Assembly: GCA_029243665.1 (NCBI GenBank)
Contig: JAQWRO010000070.1
Span: forward strand, 1-29,112
Reading direction: 5' to 3'
Origin: Gammaproteobacteria bacterium
GTDB lineage: Bacteria > Pseudomonadota > Gammaproteobacteria > Comchoanobacterales > Comchoanobacteraceae
Length of the DNA: 29,112 bases
Part shown: piece by piece, positions 22,443 through 29,112 of the stretch
How positions within the stretch are numbered: the first letter of the stretch is position 1
Layout: every line of letters begins with the position of its first letter
Position numbers and translations under genes: made by a program
The notes under the pieces: model-generated
The model's database searches: none
Told to the model about the DNA's origin: nothing
Seen by the model: the letters and a program-made list of their open reading frames with translations, nothing else

Positions 22443-22832
22443 TTGCTTAAGGTTTCTATTGGCATCATTAAAAATGATGCCGGTCAATTTTTAATGTGTT
22501 CTCGAACTTCAGGTCCATATGCAGGTTATTGGGAGTTTCCTGGTGGTAAAATTGAAGCAAATGAGTCATCTGCTGCTGCTTGTTCTAGAGAACTATATGA
22601 AGAAATTGGCATTAAGGTTCATGACTTAGATCATTTGGGGGATATAGAGTATACATATCCTAAAAGGACGGTGCTCTTAAATGTATTTCTAATTAAACAA
22701 TATAGTAATATTCCAAAAGGTTGTGAGTTTCAGGCCATTGGATGGATGAGCTTAGAAACAATTCAAAGTAAGTTCAATGGGATAGAGTTTCTTCCGACAA
22801 CGGACATTGTTCTTTCTCTGCTAGATCAGTAG
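22443..22832 (+). CDS. mutT: MutT-type Nudix hydrolase (8-oxo-dGTP diphosphatase)
   Basis: MutT removes oxidised dGTP from the nucleotide pool. The 129-aa protein has the full Nudix box: Gly-Gly-Lys-Ile-Glu-Ala-Asn-Glu, then Arg-Glu-Leu-Tyr-Glu-Glu-Ile-Gly-Ile. MutT-type features around it include Cys-Ser-Arg-Thr, Tyr-Trp-Glu-Phe-Pro-Gly-Gly-Lys and a late Leu-Pro-Thr-Thr-Asp. The start is TTG at 22443, overlapping no upstream gene; no in-frame ATG lies near the expected N-terminus. Its last 59 bases overlap the converging large membrane protein gene. Length and motifs favour MutT over other Nudix subfamilies, though the subfamily call is partly inference. Confidence 0.88.
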   Translation: MLKVSIGIIKNDAGQFLMCSRTSGPYAGYWEFPGGKIEANESSAAACSRELYEEIGIKVHDLDHLGDIEYTYPKRTVLLNVFLIKQYSNIPKGCEFQAIGWMSLETIQSKFNGIEFLPTTDIVLSLLDQ

Positions 22833-25800
22833 TTTTGTTGTCATTTTGATGTTTTACTGGGCTTTCAACGAAAGCCCTTCTAATATTCTCTGAAGATAGA
22901 ATTGTATGCTCATTTGCTTTAAAGCAATGTTGCATCATTTTATACAATCCATCCGCATAATCTGAGTAACAGATGGTATATTGAATGGCAATGCTTAAAC
23001 ATAAAAGAACCAGCTGAAAAGTAGGGATAAATGAAAAATTAAAAGCGCAAAGTAAGATACAGGCTAGGCTAAACATTGTTGTGCATGTAAGTAGGTTTTT
23101 ACAAATTTCTATGAAATCTTCCTTATATTTTTCAAATTCAATGTCTTTATGAGTGAAGTTTGTTAGACGAATCAGTCCAAGCGTTAGAGCAGACATAATC
23201 GTCCAGCCTAATTGAATGAAGATAATACTATGCACAAATGAATTATGAATCGCGTTGTGTAAAATATGAGATGGCGCAAACCAGTGGCCCTGTATAATTA
23301 ATGGAGCAGTGTTAATTGTGCCTAAGCCAAGCGTAATAAAATGAAAACTTAACCATATCAAGCCGACGACTAACATCAGGTGCCACAAACGATAATGTTG
23401 CCTATTCGTGAAAATAGTTGTTTTTGCACTTATTCTGAAAAAATCAATATATGAAAATACATTTTTTTTAGTTTGAACAAGATACGTTGTACATTCGTCT
23501 AAGCCATATCCTTTTGTAATTGAGATGGTGATATTAAATACTGCATAAACCATTACTTCAGAAATTCTTAAAATTATTTTAAAAGGAACGTCATAAAGAA
23601 CGGTGAGTAAGAAGAATATGATCGACCTTTCTAGGTCCCTTGCCATATGATAAAACTGATCAATAGAAGGCTCATTGATGAGTTGTCTGATGGCTAAGAA
23701 TGGCCATAATAGCATCATCAGAGCGGAGGCAATAAAGCTTTTTTGAGTATTGTCTCGGTAAAAGTCATAACTGATCACACAAATTTTGAAAAGAAAAGAT
23801 AGCGAGCCAATCATTGCAACAGTACCAAGGTGAGTTTGGATATAGGGGACTAAAATAAATAAATTGAGAGTAAGCAAAGTTAATATTGTGAAGGCTAAAA
23901 CATCTAAAGGGTACATTTCCCAAAGTTGTGATAAACGAGCAATATAACTTCTCTTTCCAGCAGTTAAAGAATCATAGGCAATGATAAGTATATTACCAAT
24001 CATCATGGATGCTGTGAAGGCGAGTAAACTAGTTCCGACATTAGTGTTGATTAATGCAATGGCTAAAGTATGTGCAAAGTCAGCAATGATGGCAGGAATG
24101 AAATGATTATAAAATGAAGCAAATGACATAATGAATAATCCCAAAAATAGCATCATTATGATGGGGTGTCTTAAGCCATATAAATAATAAAACTCATTAA
24201 GTTCCATGAAAATATGTTCTGCTTGTAAGAATGGGTTATTATAGAAAAAACCTTTGATGTTAATTGTTTTCGGAAGTAAAAATGGCACTATCAAAAGTGA
24301 GCCAAGTAAGAAAGCTTGAGAGGATAAAAGTATTATGGGTGCGTTAATGCTGAAAATATTACCAATGATAGAAAAAAAGCCAGAAATAACAGAAAAATCT
24401 AGATATAGAATATAACTCATCACGCCAAAAAAACCAAAAATCATGCCAAATTTATCAAGATTGCTAGCTTGTGACTCATTGGTTTTCTTGTTTCTGCGAG
24501 CTTTATAAAGTTTGACGATATCTTTAAGTTTTGTACAAAAGATGGCTAAACTGATGATGACAAGTATTGCCATAATGCTTGAAATGCTAAAGATGGTTGC
24601 AATACTGGAAATGAGCCCCAAGACTAAACTATGTTGGTAAATGCTAACAGCTGCAATAACTAGAATGGATGCTATGAAGATATATAAAAATTGTCTATTC
24701 TCTTTTGTTTGGAAAAAGCGCCATGTGACATTTCTATAGGGGGTTCTAAATAATAAAAATTCTGAAAACTTAAGTGGTTGCCATTTTGTGGGAAAGTTAT
24801 GGTCTTTTTCAGGTTCTGCAAACACTGTTAATATTTGGTTAACAATAATAAAAATAACGATTGTGGCCAATATATGCAGTGAACTAGACAATGCGAGTGT
24901 CAGCATCCCATTGAAAAGGTGATAGAAAGCCATGTTCAGTATATTATAGGGATAGAAGAAATGAATTAAGACCAATAAACAAGTAAGCATTGTCATAAAG
25001 CTTTTCATGCTTTTGAGGATGAATTCAGATAAGGTCAGTGTGTTTTTTGGTGTAAGTTGTGTTAGATATGTGATTCCTAGGATGATGAGGGTTGCTAAAA
25101 AACTCGCGGCAAAAAAAGGATTGGATATTGAAAAAGCACTTGCAAAATGTTGGATTGCACTTAGGTTCTTGCTTAAAAACAGCAATATCATAGTTAGTGA
25201 AGCCGTAACACCAATATTCAGCAAGCCTTTGTAGCTTATGAATGGTAGCCATGTTGGTTTGTTATAAAGCCATGACCTTTCTTTGGGTTCGGGAGCGGGT
25301 TCAATTGTTTGTTCCTTATCGATGAATTTAAGAATGGTGTTTGCGGTTTGATTATTAATGTCTGCTAGATGACCGTCTTTGTGTAATGCATTAAGACTGA
25401 TCGAGTTTTTTGGCACTTCAAGCACGGATACTTTTTTAAATTCATAATCATCCACAAAATTGAGGCTTGCTTTAAATGCATGATCAACAGCATTAATTAT
25501 GTAGATCTCATCAGTTTGGTTTTTGTCATTTTTTTCTATAAAATTTCTTATTAGATCAATGAGAAAGTATTTAAAAAGCGTTTGTTTGCTTGGTTCTTCA
25601 TCAAGTTGTTTTTTGATGGATTCCTCTTTAAGGTCATCAAGCTCATTTTGTAAATTTTTGAGCAAGTCCACACAATAGATGTTTTGATGGAAAATCTCAG
25701 GATAGTCTTCATGAAGTTTGAGTGTATGTGTGCCAAGTAGCCAGATTAGTTCGTCAAGTATGTGAACGGGATTGTCCGAAGACCGTATCACACCAATTTT

Positions 25801-25950
25801 TTGAAAAAGCTTGGTTGGTAGATCATTTATATTAAATATTACGTCGCGTTTAAAACCTTCTGTTGGGTTTCTAGATTCTAAAAGGGTTACTTCTACGTTA
25901 CCTAGGTTTTGGGTGCGTTTTTTTTCAGATTTGTGGTGAGATATAACCAT
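22774..25950 (-). CDS. Large polytopic membrane protein of unknown function (1058 aa)
   Basis: I do not recognise this protein. Residues 1 to about 230 are soluble and charged, with a mixed helical stretch (Leu-Lys-Asn-Leu-Gln-Asn-Glu-Leu around 96-103) and a Pro/Glu linker (Glu-Pro-Ala-Pro-Glu-Pro-Lys-Glu) just before the membrane part. From about 235 to 1005 come around twenty hydrophobic segments with short loops and one basic loop (Lys-Ala-Arg-Arg-Asn-Lys-Lys). The last 50 residues are polar with several Glu. No signal peptide, ATP-binding loop, or known transporter signature is visible. Base use looks like its neighbours. The 3' end overlaps mutT by 59 bases, and the gene is divergent from gyrB across 101 bases. 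Candidates: lineage-specific transporter, envelope protein, or a secreted membrane effector; none can be chosen from the sequence. Confidence 0.75.
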   Translation of the reverse strand: MVISHHKSEKKRTQNLGNVEVTLLESRNPTEGFKRDVIFNINDLPTKLFQKIGVIRSSDNPVHILDELIWLLGTHTLKLHEDYPEIFHQNIYCVDLLKNLQNELDDLKEESIKKQLDEEPSKQTLFKYFLIDLIRNFIEKNDKNQTDEIYIINAVDHAFKASLNFVDDYEFKKVSVLEVPKNSISLNALHKDGHLADINNQTANTILKFIDKEQTIEPAPEPKERSWLYNKPTWLPFISYKGLLNIGVTASLTMILLFLSKNLSAIQHFASAFSISNPFFAASFLATLIILGITYLTQLTPKNTLTLSEFILKSMKSFMTMLTCLLVLIHFFYPYNILNMAFYHLFNGMLTLALSSSLHILATIVIFIIVNQILTVFAEPEKDHNFPTKWQPLKFSEFLLFRTPYRNVTWRFFQTKENRQFLYIFIASILVIAAVSIYQHSLVLGLISSIATIFSISSIMAILVIISLAIFCTKLKDIVKLYKARRNKKTNESQASNLDKFGMIFGFFGVMSYILYLDFSVISGFFSIIGNIFSINAPIILLSSQAFLLGSLLIVPFLLPKTINIKGFFYNNPFLQAEHIFMELNEFYYLYGLRHPIIMMLFLGLFIMSFASFYNHFIPAIIADFAHTLAIALINTNVGTSLLAFTASMMIGNILIIAYDSLTAGKRSYIARLSQLWEMYPLDVLAFTILTLLTLNLFILVPYIQTHLGTVAMIGSLSFLFKICVISYDFYRDNTQKSFIASALMMLLWPFLAIRQLINEPSIDQFYHMARDLERSIIFFLLTVLYDVPFKIILRISEVMVYAVFNITISITKGYGLDECTTYLVQTKKNVFSYIDFFRISAKTTIFTNRQHYRLWHLMLVVGLIWLSFHFITLGLGTINTAPLIIQGHWFAPSHILHNAIHNSFVHSIIFIQLGWTIMSALTLGLIRLTNFTHKDIEFEKYKEDFIEICKNLLTCTTMFSLACILLCAFNFSFIPTFQLVLLCLSIAIQYTICYSDYADGLYKMMQHCFKANEHTILSSENIRRAFVESPVKHQNDNKTTDLAEKEQCPLSEETLSH

Positions 25951-25999
25951 AACTTTTTAAACCATATTAACTTATTTTGACTACTAAGCAATCTTTTTC

Positions 26000-26029
26000 T
26001 TGAATTTAAGCGCTTTCTTTCAGTATCAT
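26000..26029 (+). promoter_or_regulatory. Probable gyrB promoter
   Basis: TTGAAT (26000-26005) and TATCAT (26024-26029, 5 of 6) are 18 bases apart, with a transcript start near 26036 and AGGTG (26042-26046) before the ATG at 26052. This gives gyrB its own promoter. Confidence 0.45.
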
Positions 26030-26051
26030 AGTGGTTTAACTAGGTGCACTT

Positions 26052-27392
26052 ATGGCAGAAAAAAATTACGATTCATCCAGTATTAAGGTTTTAAAAGGTC
26101 TAGAAGCTGTTAGAAAACGTCCCGGGATGTATATTGGAGACACAGACGATGGCACTGGTCTTCATCATATGGTTTTTGAGGTTATTGATAACTCAATCGA
26201 TGAAGCGCTTGCGGGTCATTGTGATCATATAACCGTTAAGGTCCATCCAGATGACTCTATTACAGTTCGAGATAATGGCCGGGGTATCCCAGTAGATATG
26301 CACTCTGAGGAAAATCGTTCAGCGGCAGAAGTTATTATGACTGTCTTGCATGCAGGTGGTAAGTTTGATGCAGAAGCTTATAAAACACCTGGGGGTCTTC
26401 ATGGTGTGGGTGTTTCAGTTGTTAATGCATTATCTGAATCATTAGTGTTAACCATTTACAAAAATGGCAAAATTCATCAGCAAAAATATCATAATGGTGA
26501 CCCCGAGGCTCCAATAGCAGAGATTGCAGATACAAAAGAAACTGGTACGCAAGTTCACTTCAAGCCTTCTAGAGAAATCTTTTCTATTACTGAGATGACC
26601 TATGGTGTGCTTTCAAAACGTTTGCGCGAACTTGCATTTTTAAACGCAGGTATCAAAATCTCATTGGAAGATGAAAGAACAGATAAGAAAGAAACTTTCT
26701 TTTATGAGGGTGGCGTAAAGGAGTTTGTTCAATATTTAAACCAAAATAAAACTCCAATTTGTGATAAAATCGTTTATTTTAAGGCAGAGAAATCTAATGT
26801 TCGTGTTGAGATTGGTATGCAGTGGAACGATGGTTATAATGAAAACCTATATTGTTTCACCAATAACATTCCTCAGCCTGATGGTGGCGCTCATTTAGCT
26901 GGTTTTAGAGGGGCTTTGACGCGTTCATTCAACAAGTTTGTTGAAGAATCAGGCATGGTTAAAAAGGGTCAAAAGTTTAATCTATCTGGTGAAGATGCAA
27001 GAGAGGGTTTAAGTGCTGTCTTATCAGTATTTATGCATGACCCTAAGTTTTCATCGCAAACCAAACATAAATTGGTATCCTCAGATGTTAGGCCAGTGGT
27101 TGAGTCCCTAACTACTCAATATTTAAATGATTTTTTGTTAGAAAATCCAAATGAAGCAAAGCTTATCATTCATAAAATTCAAGAAGCTGCTAGGGTAAGA
27201 GAAGCAACAAGAAAAGCGCGTGAAATGAGTCGTCGTAAAACAGTTCTTGATGTTGCAAATTTGCCTGGTAAACTGGCAGATTGCCAAGAAAGTGATCCTT
27301 CTAAGTGTGAAGTATATTTAGTTGAGGGTGATTCTGCGGGTGGCTCAGCTAAACAAGGTCGCGATCGTCGATTCCAGGCCAGAGTGCCTTAA
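26052..27392 (+). CDS. gyrB: DNA gyrase subunit B, N-terminal part, ended by an in-frame stop
   Basis: GyrB powers negative supercoiling by ATP hydrolysis and pairs with GyrA. This part (446 aa) covers the GHKL ATPase domain (Tyr-Asp-Ser-Ser-Ser-Ile-Lys; Val-Ile-Asp-Asn-Ser-Ile-Asp-Glu; Asp-Asn-Gly-Arg-Gly-Ile-Pro; Gly-Gly-Leu-His-Gly-Val-Gly). It also covers the transducer domain and the first TOPRIM motif, Val-Glu-Gly-Asp-Ser-Ala-Gly-Gly-Ser (424-432, metal ligand Glu425). It ends at TAA (27390-27392), directly after Arg-Val-Pro where relatives read Ile-Leu-Pro-Leu. The rest of GyrB continues in the same frame. By itself this fragment lacks the Asp residues that complete the metal site, so it could not support DNA cleavage. 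Confidence 0.93.
   Translation: MAEKNYDSSSIKVLKGLEAVRKRPGMYIGDTDDGTGLHHMVFEVIDNSIDEALAGHCDHITVKVHPDDSITVRDNGRGIPVDMHSEENRSAAEVIMTVLHAGGKFDAEAYKTPGGLHGVGVSVVNALSESLVLTIYKNGKIHQQKYHNGDPEAPIAEIADTKETGTQVHFKPSREIFSITEMTYGVLSKRLRELAFLNAGIKISLEDERTDKKETFFYEGGVKEFVQYLNQNKTPICDKIVYFKAEKSNVRVEIGMQWNDGYNENLYCFTNNIPQPDGGAHLAGFRGALTRSFNKFVEESGMVKKGQKFNLSGEDAREGLSAVLSVFMHDPKFSSQTKHKLVSSDVRPVVESLTTQYLNDFLLENPNEAKLIIHKIQEAARVREATRKAREMSRRKTVLDVANLPGKLADCQESDPSKCEVYLVEGDSAGGSAKQGRDRRFQARVP
27390..27392 (+). other. In-frame TAA inside gyrB (codon 447)
   Basis: The family has Ile-Leu-Pro-Leu-(Lys/Arg)-Gly-Lys-Ile-Leu here. The window reads Arg-Val-Pro-stop-Arg-Gly-Lys-Ile-Leu without a frame change. TTA to TAA is one base. 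The two codons before Pro are also each one T-to-G change from the expected ATA and TTG, so three unusual bases fall within ten positions. A paired deletion and insertion (CCTTTAAAGGGT to CCTTAAAGAGGT) explains the stop equally well. Confidence 0.9.
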
Positions 27393-28472
27393 AGAGGTAA
27401 AATTCTAAATGTTGAGAAAGCGCGTTTTGATAAAATGCTTGGCTCAGTAGAGATTGGCACATTAATTTCAGCTTTAGGTTGTGGTATTGGTCGAGAAGCA
27501 TATAATCCTGATAATCTTAGGTATCACAGAATTGTACTGATGACTGATGCGGATGTTGATGGTGCGCATATTCGAACATTGTTATTAACTTTCTTTTATA
27601 GACAAATGCCAGAACTGGTTGAAAGAGGTCATTTATACATTGCACAGCCGCCGTTATATAAAGTAAAAAGAGGCAAACGTGAAGAGTATCTATTAGATGA
27701 TCAAGCATTCAATGCTTATTTGCTTAATCAGGCTGTAGAAGATGCGCAATGTTTCCCTGATGCAAATAAGCCTCATATGAAATCTGAGGATTTCAAGTCT
27801 TTCTTTAGTTTATATCAGAAAGTTAAAGATACTTCCCAGCGTTTGTCTCATCGTTATCCAGCTTTATTTTTAGAAAGTTTACTGTATTTGCCAAGAGTAA
27901 CCGAAGCAGTACTTCAGGACCAAGATGCGATGCTAAATTGGATTGAGCAAGCAAACAAGCATTTTGCAAAAATAATTGAGCTCGACTCTGAAAAATTTGT
28001 GGTTCGTCTGGGTGCAAGTAGTGAAGAAGGGAACTTCAGTATGGTCCTTGAGCATACGAAGCACGAAGTTAACAAGAGCTTCATAATTGCGCCTGAGTTT
28101 TTTATGTCTGATTTATATCAAGTCTGTGGTAAAGTGATCGATATCATTGAGGATCAGTTTGCAGACACTGCCTATGTTATGTCGGGTGAAACGAAAACAG
28201 ATTTAATTGATGTGCCACAAGGTTTAAACCAATTGCTTGCAGCAGTTCAGAAAGGATTGCATATCCAGCGCTATAAAGGTCTCGGTGAAATGATGCCTGA
28301 ACAGCTCTGGGAGACAACCATGAACCCTGAAAATAGAAGAATGCTTCAGGTTAAAATTGGCGATGCGATGGAAGCAGACCAGATCTTTACAACATTGATG
28401 GGTGATCAGGTTGAGCCAAGAAAGCATTTCATTGAAGACAATGCTTTATTAGCTGACAACATTGATATCTGA
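27393..28472 (+). CDS. gyrB: DNA gyrase subunit B, C-terminal part after the in-frame stop
   Basis: In frame with the upstream part, this segment completes the TOPRIM domain (Met-Thr-Asp-Ala-Asp-Val-Asp-Gly, with Asp499, Asp501 and Asp503 in whole-gene numbering). It then has the Arg-Gln-Met-Pro-Glu-Leu-Val-Glu-Arg-Gly stretch, the gammaproteobacterial insert region and the C-terminal tail Arg-Tyr-Lys-Gly-Leu-Gly-Glu-Met ... Glu-Gln-Leu-Trp-Glu-Thr-Thr-Met that contacts GyrA. Whole-gene length (806 codons before the final stop) matches E. coli GyrB (804 aa), so nothing else is lost. The first ATG, at 27435, has no ribosome site and would drop the conserved Arg-Gly-Lys-Ile-Leu-Asn-Val-Glu-Lys-Ala segment. 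Independent translation is therefore unlikely; readthrough or an error in the sequence fits better. Confidence 0.88.
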   Translation, partial: RGKILNVEKARFDKMLGSVEIGTLISALGCGIGREAYNPDNLRYHRIVLMTDADVDGAHIRTLLLTFFYRQMPELVERGHLYIAQPPLYKVKRGKREEYLLDDQAFNAYLLNQAVEDAQCFPDANKPHMKSEDFKSFFSLYQKVKDTSQRLSHRYPALFLESLLYLPRVTEAVLQDQDAMLNWIEQANKHFAKIIELDSEKFVVRLGASSEEGNFSMVLEHTKHEVNKSFIIAPEFFMSDLYQVCGKVIDIIEDQFADTAYVMSGETKTDLIDVPQGLNQLLAAVQKGLHIQRYKGLGEMMPEQLWETTMNPENRRMLQVKIGDAMEADQIFTTLMGDQVEPRKHFIEDNALLADNIDI

Positions 28473-28478
28473 TTTATA

Positions 28479-29003
28479 CTAGGTGTAGCTAGCTCTGGCT
28501 AGCTCACAGTAATGTGACGCACTTTTTTGAATATGAGCCTCTTCTGCTTCAGTAAGAGGCCTTATTTTTTTTGCGGGTGAACCTAAATATAAGAAACCAG
28601 AATCAAGTGTTTGGTTTTCAGTAACCAATGATCTTGCGCCTAAGATAACATTCGGCTGAATGATACTGCCGTCCATGACGACACTACCCATCCCAATCAA
28701 GCAATCATCCATGACATGGCAGGCATGAAGCATCACTTGGTGCCCAATGGTGACACGATCCCCAACAATACAAGGAATACCATTGGGTGGCGTTAATGCT
28801 TGGGAAGCACAATGAATGATGGCGCCATCTTGTATGTTGGTTTGTTGTCCTATGGTGATGGCTTGCACATCTGCTCTTAATACTGCATAAGGCCATATAG
28901 AGCTTTCTGAACCAATTTTGCAGTCTCCAATGATAAGCGCTGTGTCATCACAATAACTGTCTGAATGGATGGAAGGGTATTTGTTTTGAAAGGATTTGAT
29001 CAT
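28479..29003 (-). CDS. Gamma-class carbonic anhydrase family protein (YrdA-like)
   Basis: Left-handed beta-helix trimer protein of the gamma carbonic anhydrase family, which binds a metal between subunits. Hexapeptide repeats run through the protein (Ile-Gly-Asp-x-x-Ile-Gly; Ile-Gly-Gln-Gln-Thr-Asn-Ile-Gln-Asp-Gly). The family's Arg and Asp in Leu-Arg-Ala-Asp and all three metal-ligand histidines are present (Ile-Ile-His-Cys-Ala; Ile-Gly-His-Gln-Val-Met-Leu-His-Ala-Cys). The C-terminus has Tyr-Leu-Gly-Ser-Pro-Ala-Lys-Lys-Ile-Arg-Pro-Leu, close to E. coli YrdA. I chose the ATG at 29003 (174 aa) because homologues start there; an in-frame ATG at 29039 would add a basic 12-residue extension. Whether it hydrates CO2 is unknown for many members. 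It converges with gyrB with 6 bases between stops. Confidence 0.92.
   Translation of the reverse strand: MIKSFQNKYPSIHSDSYCDDTALIIGDCKIGSESSIWPYAVLRADVQAITIGQQTNIQDGAIIHCASQALTPPNGIPCIVGDRVTIGHQVMLHACHVMDDCLIGMGSVVMDGSIIQPNVILGARSLVTENQTLDSGFLYLGSPAKKIRPLTEAEEAHIQKSASHYCELARASYT
28487..28504. repeat. Inverted repeat at the gyrB / carbonic anhydrase 3' junction
   Basis: AGCTAGC (28487-28493) and GCTAGCT (28498-28504) form a 7-bp stem with a four-base loop. It lies in the last codons of the carbonic anhydrase gene and just beyond the gyrB stop. No T tract follows on either strand, so an intrinsic terminator is only a possibility. Confidence 0.3.
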
Positions 29004-29096
29004 AAATTTTAATATACGCCTGTGTTTTAGAAAATTCATTAAAAAATTGAAAATTGAAATGTGGTTCTATAAGCTAAGTCCTAGGAGTTGTATATT

Positions 29097-29112
29097 ATGA
29101 AAAATATTGGCA
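29097..29112 (+). CDS. Start of a further gene, cut by the window end
   Basis: An ATG at 29097 preceded by AGGAG (29083-29087, 9 bases spacing) begins a frame of which only Met-Lys-Asn-Ile-Gly is visible. TTGAAA (29047-29052) and TATAAG (29068-29073) could be its promoter with a short 15-base spacer. The product cannot be identified. Confidence 0.5.

Noticed and set aside
25007..25252. Opposing 75-codon frames inside the large membrane protein gene
   Set aside because: Both are shadows of the membrane-segment coding sequence; composition follows the main frame.
27390..27392. Reassigned UAA codon (alternative genetic code)
   Set aside because: Several normal genes in the window end in TAA at the expected family C-terminus (for example lptD, surA, coxC, dapB), so UAA is a working stop here.
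27330..27434. Intein or intron in gyrB
   Set aside because: No inserted sequence exists: the two halves join without gap in the same frame and total length is normal.
27435..28472. Downstream gyrB part as a separate gene starting at ATG 27435
   Set aside because: No ribosome site precedes it and the conserved Arg-Gly-Lys-Ile-Leu-Asn-Val-Glu segment upstream would be lost although it is perfectly kept.
28487..28504. Bidirectional intrinsic terminator for gyrB and carbonic anhydrase
   Set aside because: The stem has no T tract on either strand and lies within coding sequence, so I list it only as an inverted repeat.

Overview
The window looks like part of the chromosome of an AT-rich (by eye roughly 60-65% A+T), Gram-negative gammaproteobacterium with signs of a host-associated life. 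It carries outer-membrane assembly genes in gammaproteobacterial order (lptD-surA-rsmA, without pdxA), topA-tsaC, a caa3-type cytochrome oxidase operon, a secreted eukaryote-like NTPDase of the kind known from Legionella, and many short intergenic gaps with TTG or GTG starts. A Legionellales-like relative is my best guess. That is inference, not something the sequence proves. I saw no tRNA, rRNA, CRISPR array or insertion sequence.

Layout. 1-4446 (+): lptD (5' end outside the window), a short surA, rsmA and queF. 4455-7263 (-): tsaC and topA, overlapping. 7341-8311: the convergent pair yciA-type thioesterase (+) and folA (-). 8312-8600: a 289-base gap with a probable folA promoter, a doubtful Cys-rich mini-ORF and a hairpin. 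8601-18786 (+): one tight gene run made of a four-heme cytochrome c, coxB (with a fused cytochrome c domain), coxA, a strange Cox11/CtaG, coxC, a heavy-metal-associated (HMA) domain that continues by frameshift into a degenerate P-type ATPase, birA, and an aspartate aminotransferase. 18792-19958 (-): NTPDase. 20036-22832 (+): SNF-family transporter, dapB, a DUF4389-like protein and a MutT-type Nudix hydrolase. 22774-25950 (-): an orphan polytopic membrane protein of 1058 aa. 26052-28472 (+): gyrB interrupted by one in-frame stop. 28479-29003 (-): gamma-class carbonic anhydrase. A new (+) gene starts at 29097.

The most unusual part is the oxidase operon. CoxA and CoxC look normal, and CoxB keeps its CuA cysteines and histidine. 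The two proteins expected to handle copper do not look normal. The Cox11-like protein has lost the Cys-x-Cys copper motif and gained two N-terminal membrane helices resembling the start of CoxC. The CcoI/CopA-like ATPase keeps the CPC membrane motif and the DKTGT phosphorylation motif but has lost TGE, the nucleotide-binding domain and the GDGxND hinge. Its N-terminal HMA domain sits in another frame, joined through C-AAA-AAG followed directly by TAG. This recalls the programmed frameshift described for E. coli copA, although a one-base error in the A run would look the same.

The other strong anomaly is gyrB. Both parts are in one frame and together have normal length, yet codon 447 is TAA where the family has Leu, inside the TOPRIM domain. 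A sequencing error, a real nonsense change with readthrough, or a split gyrase subunit are all open.
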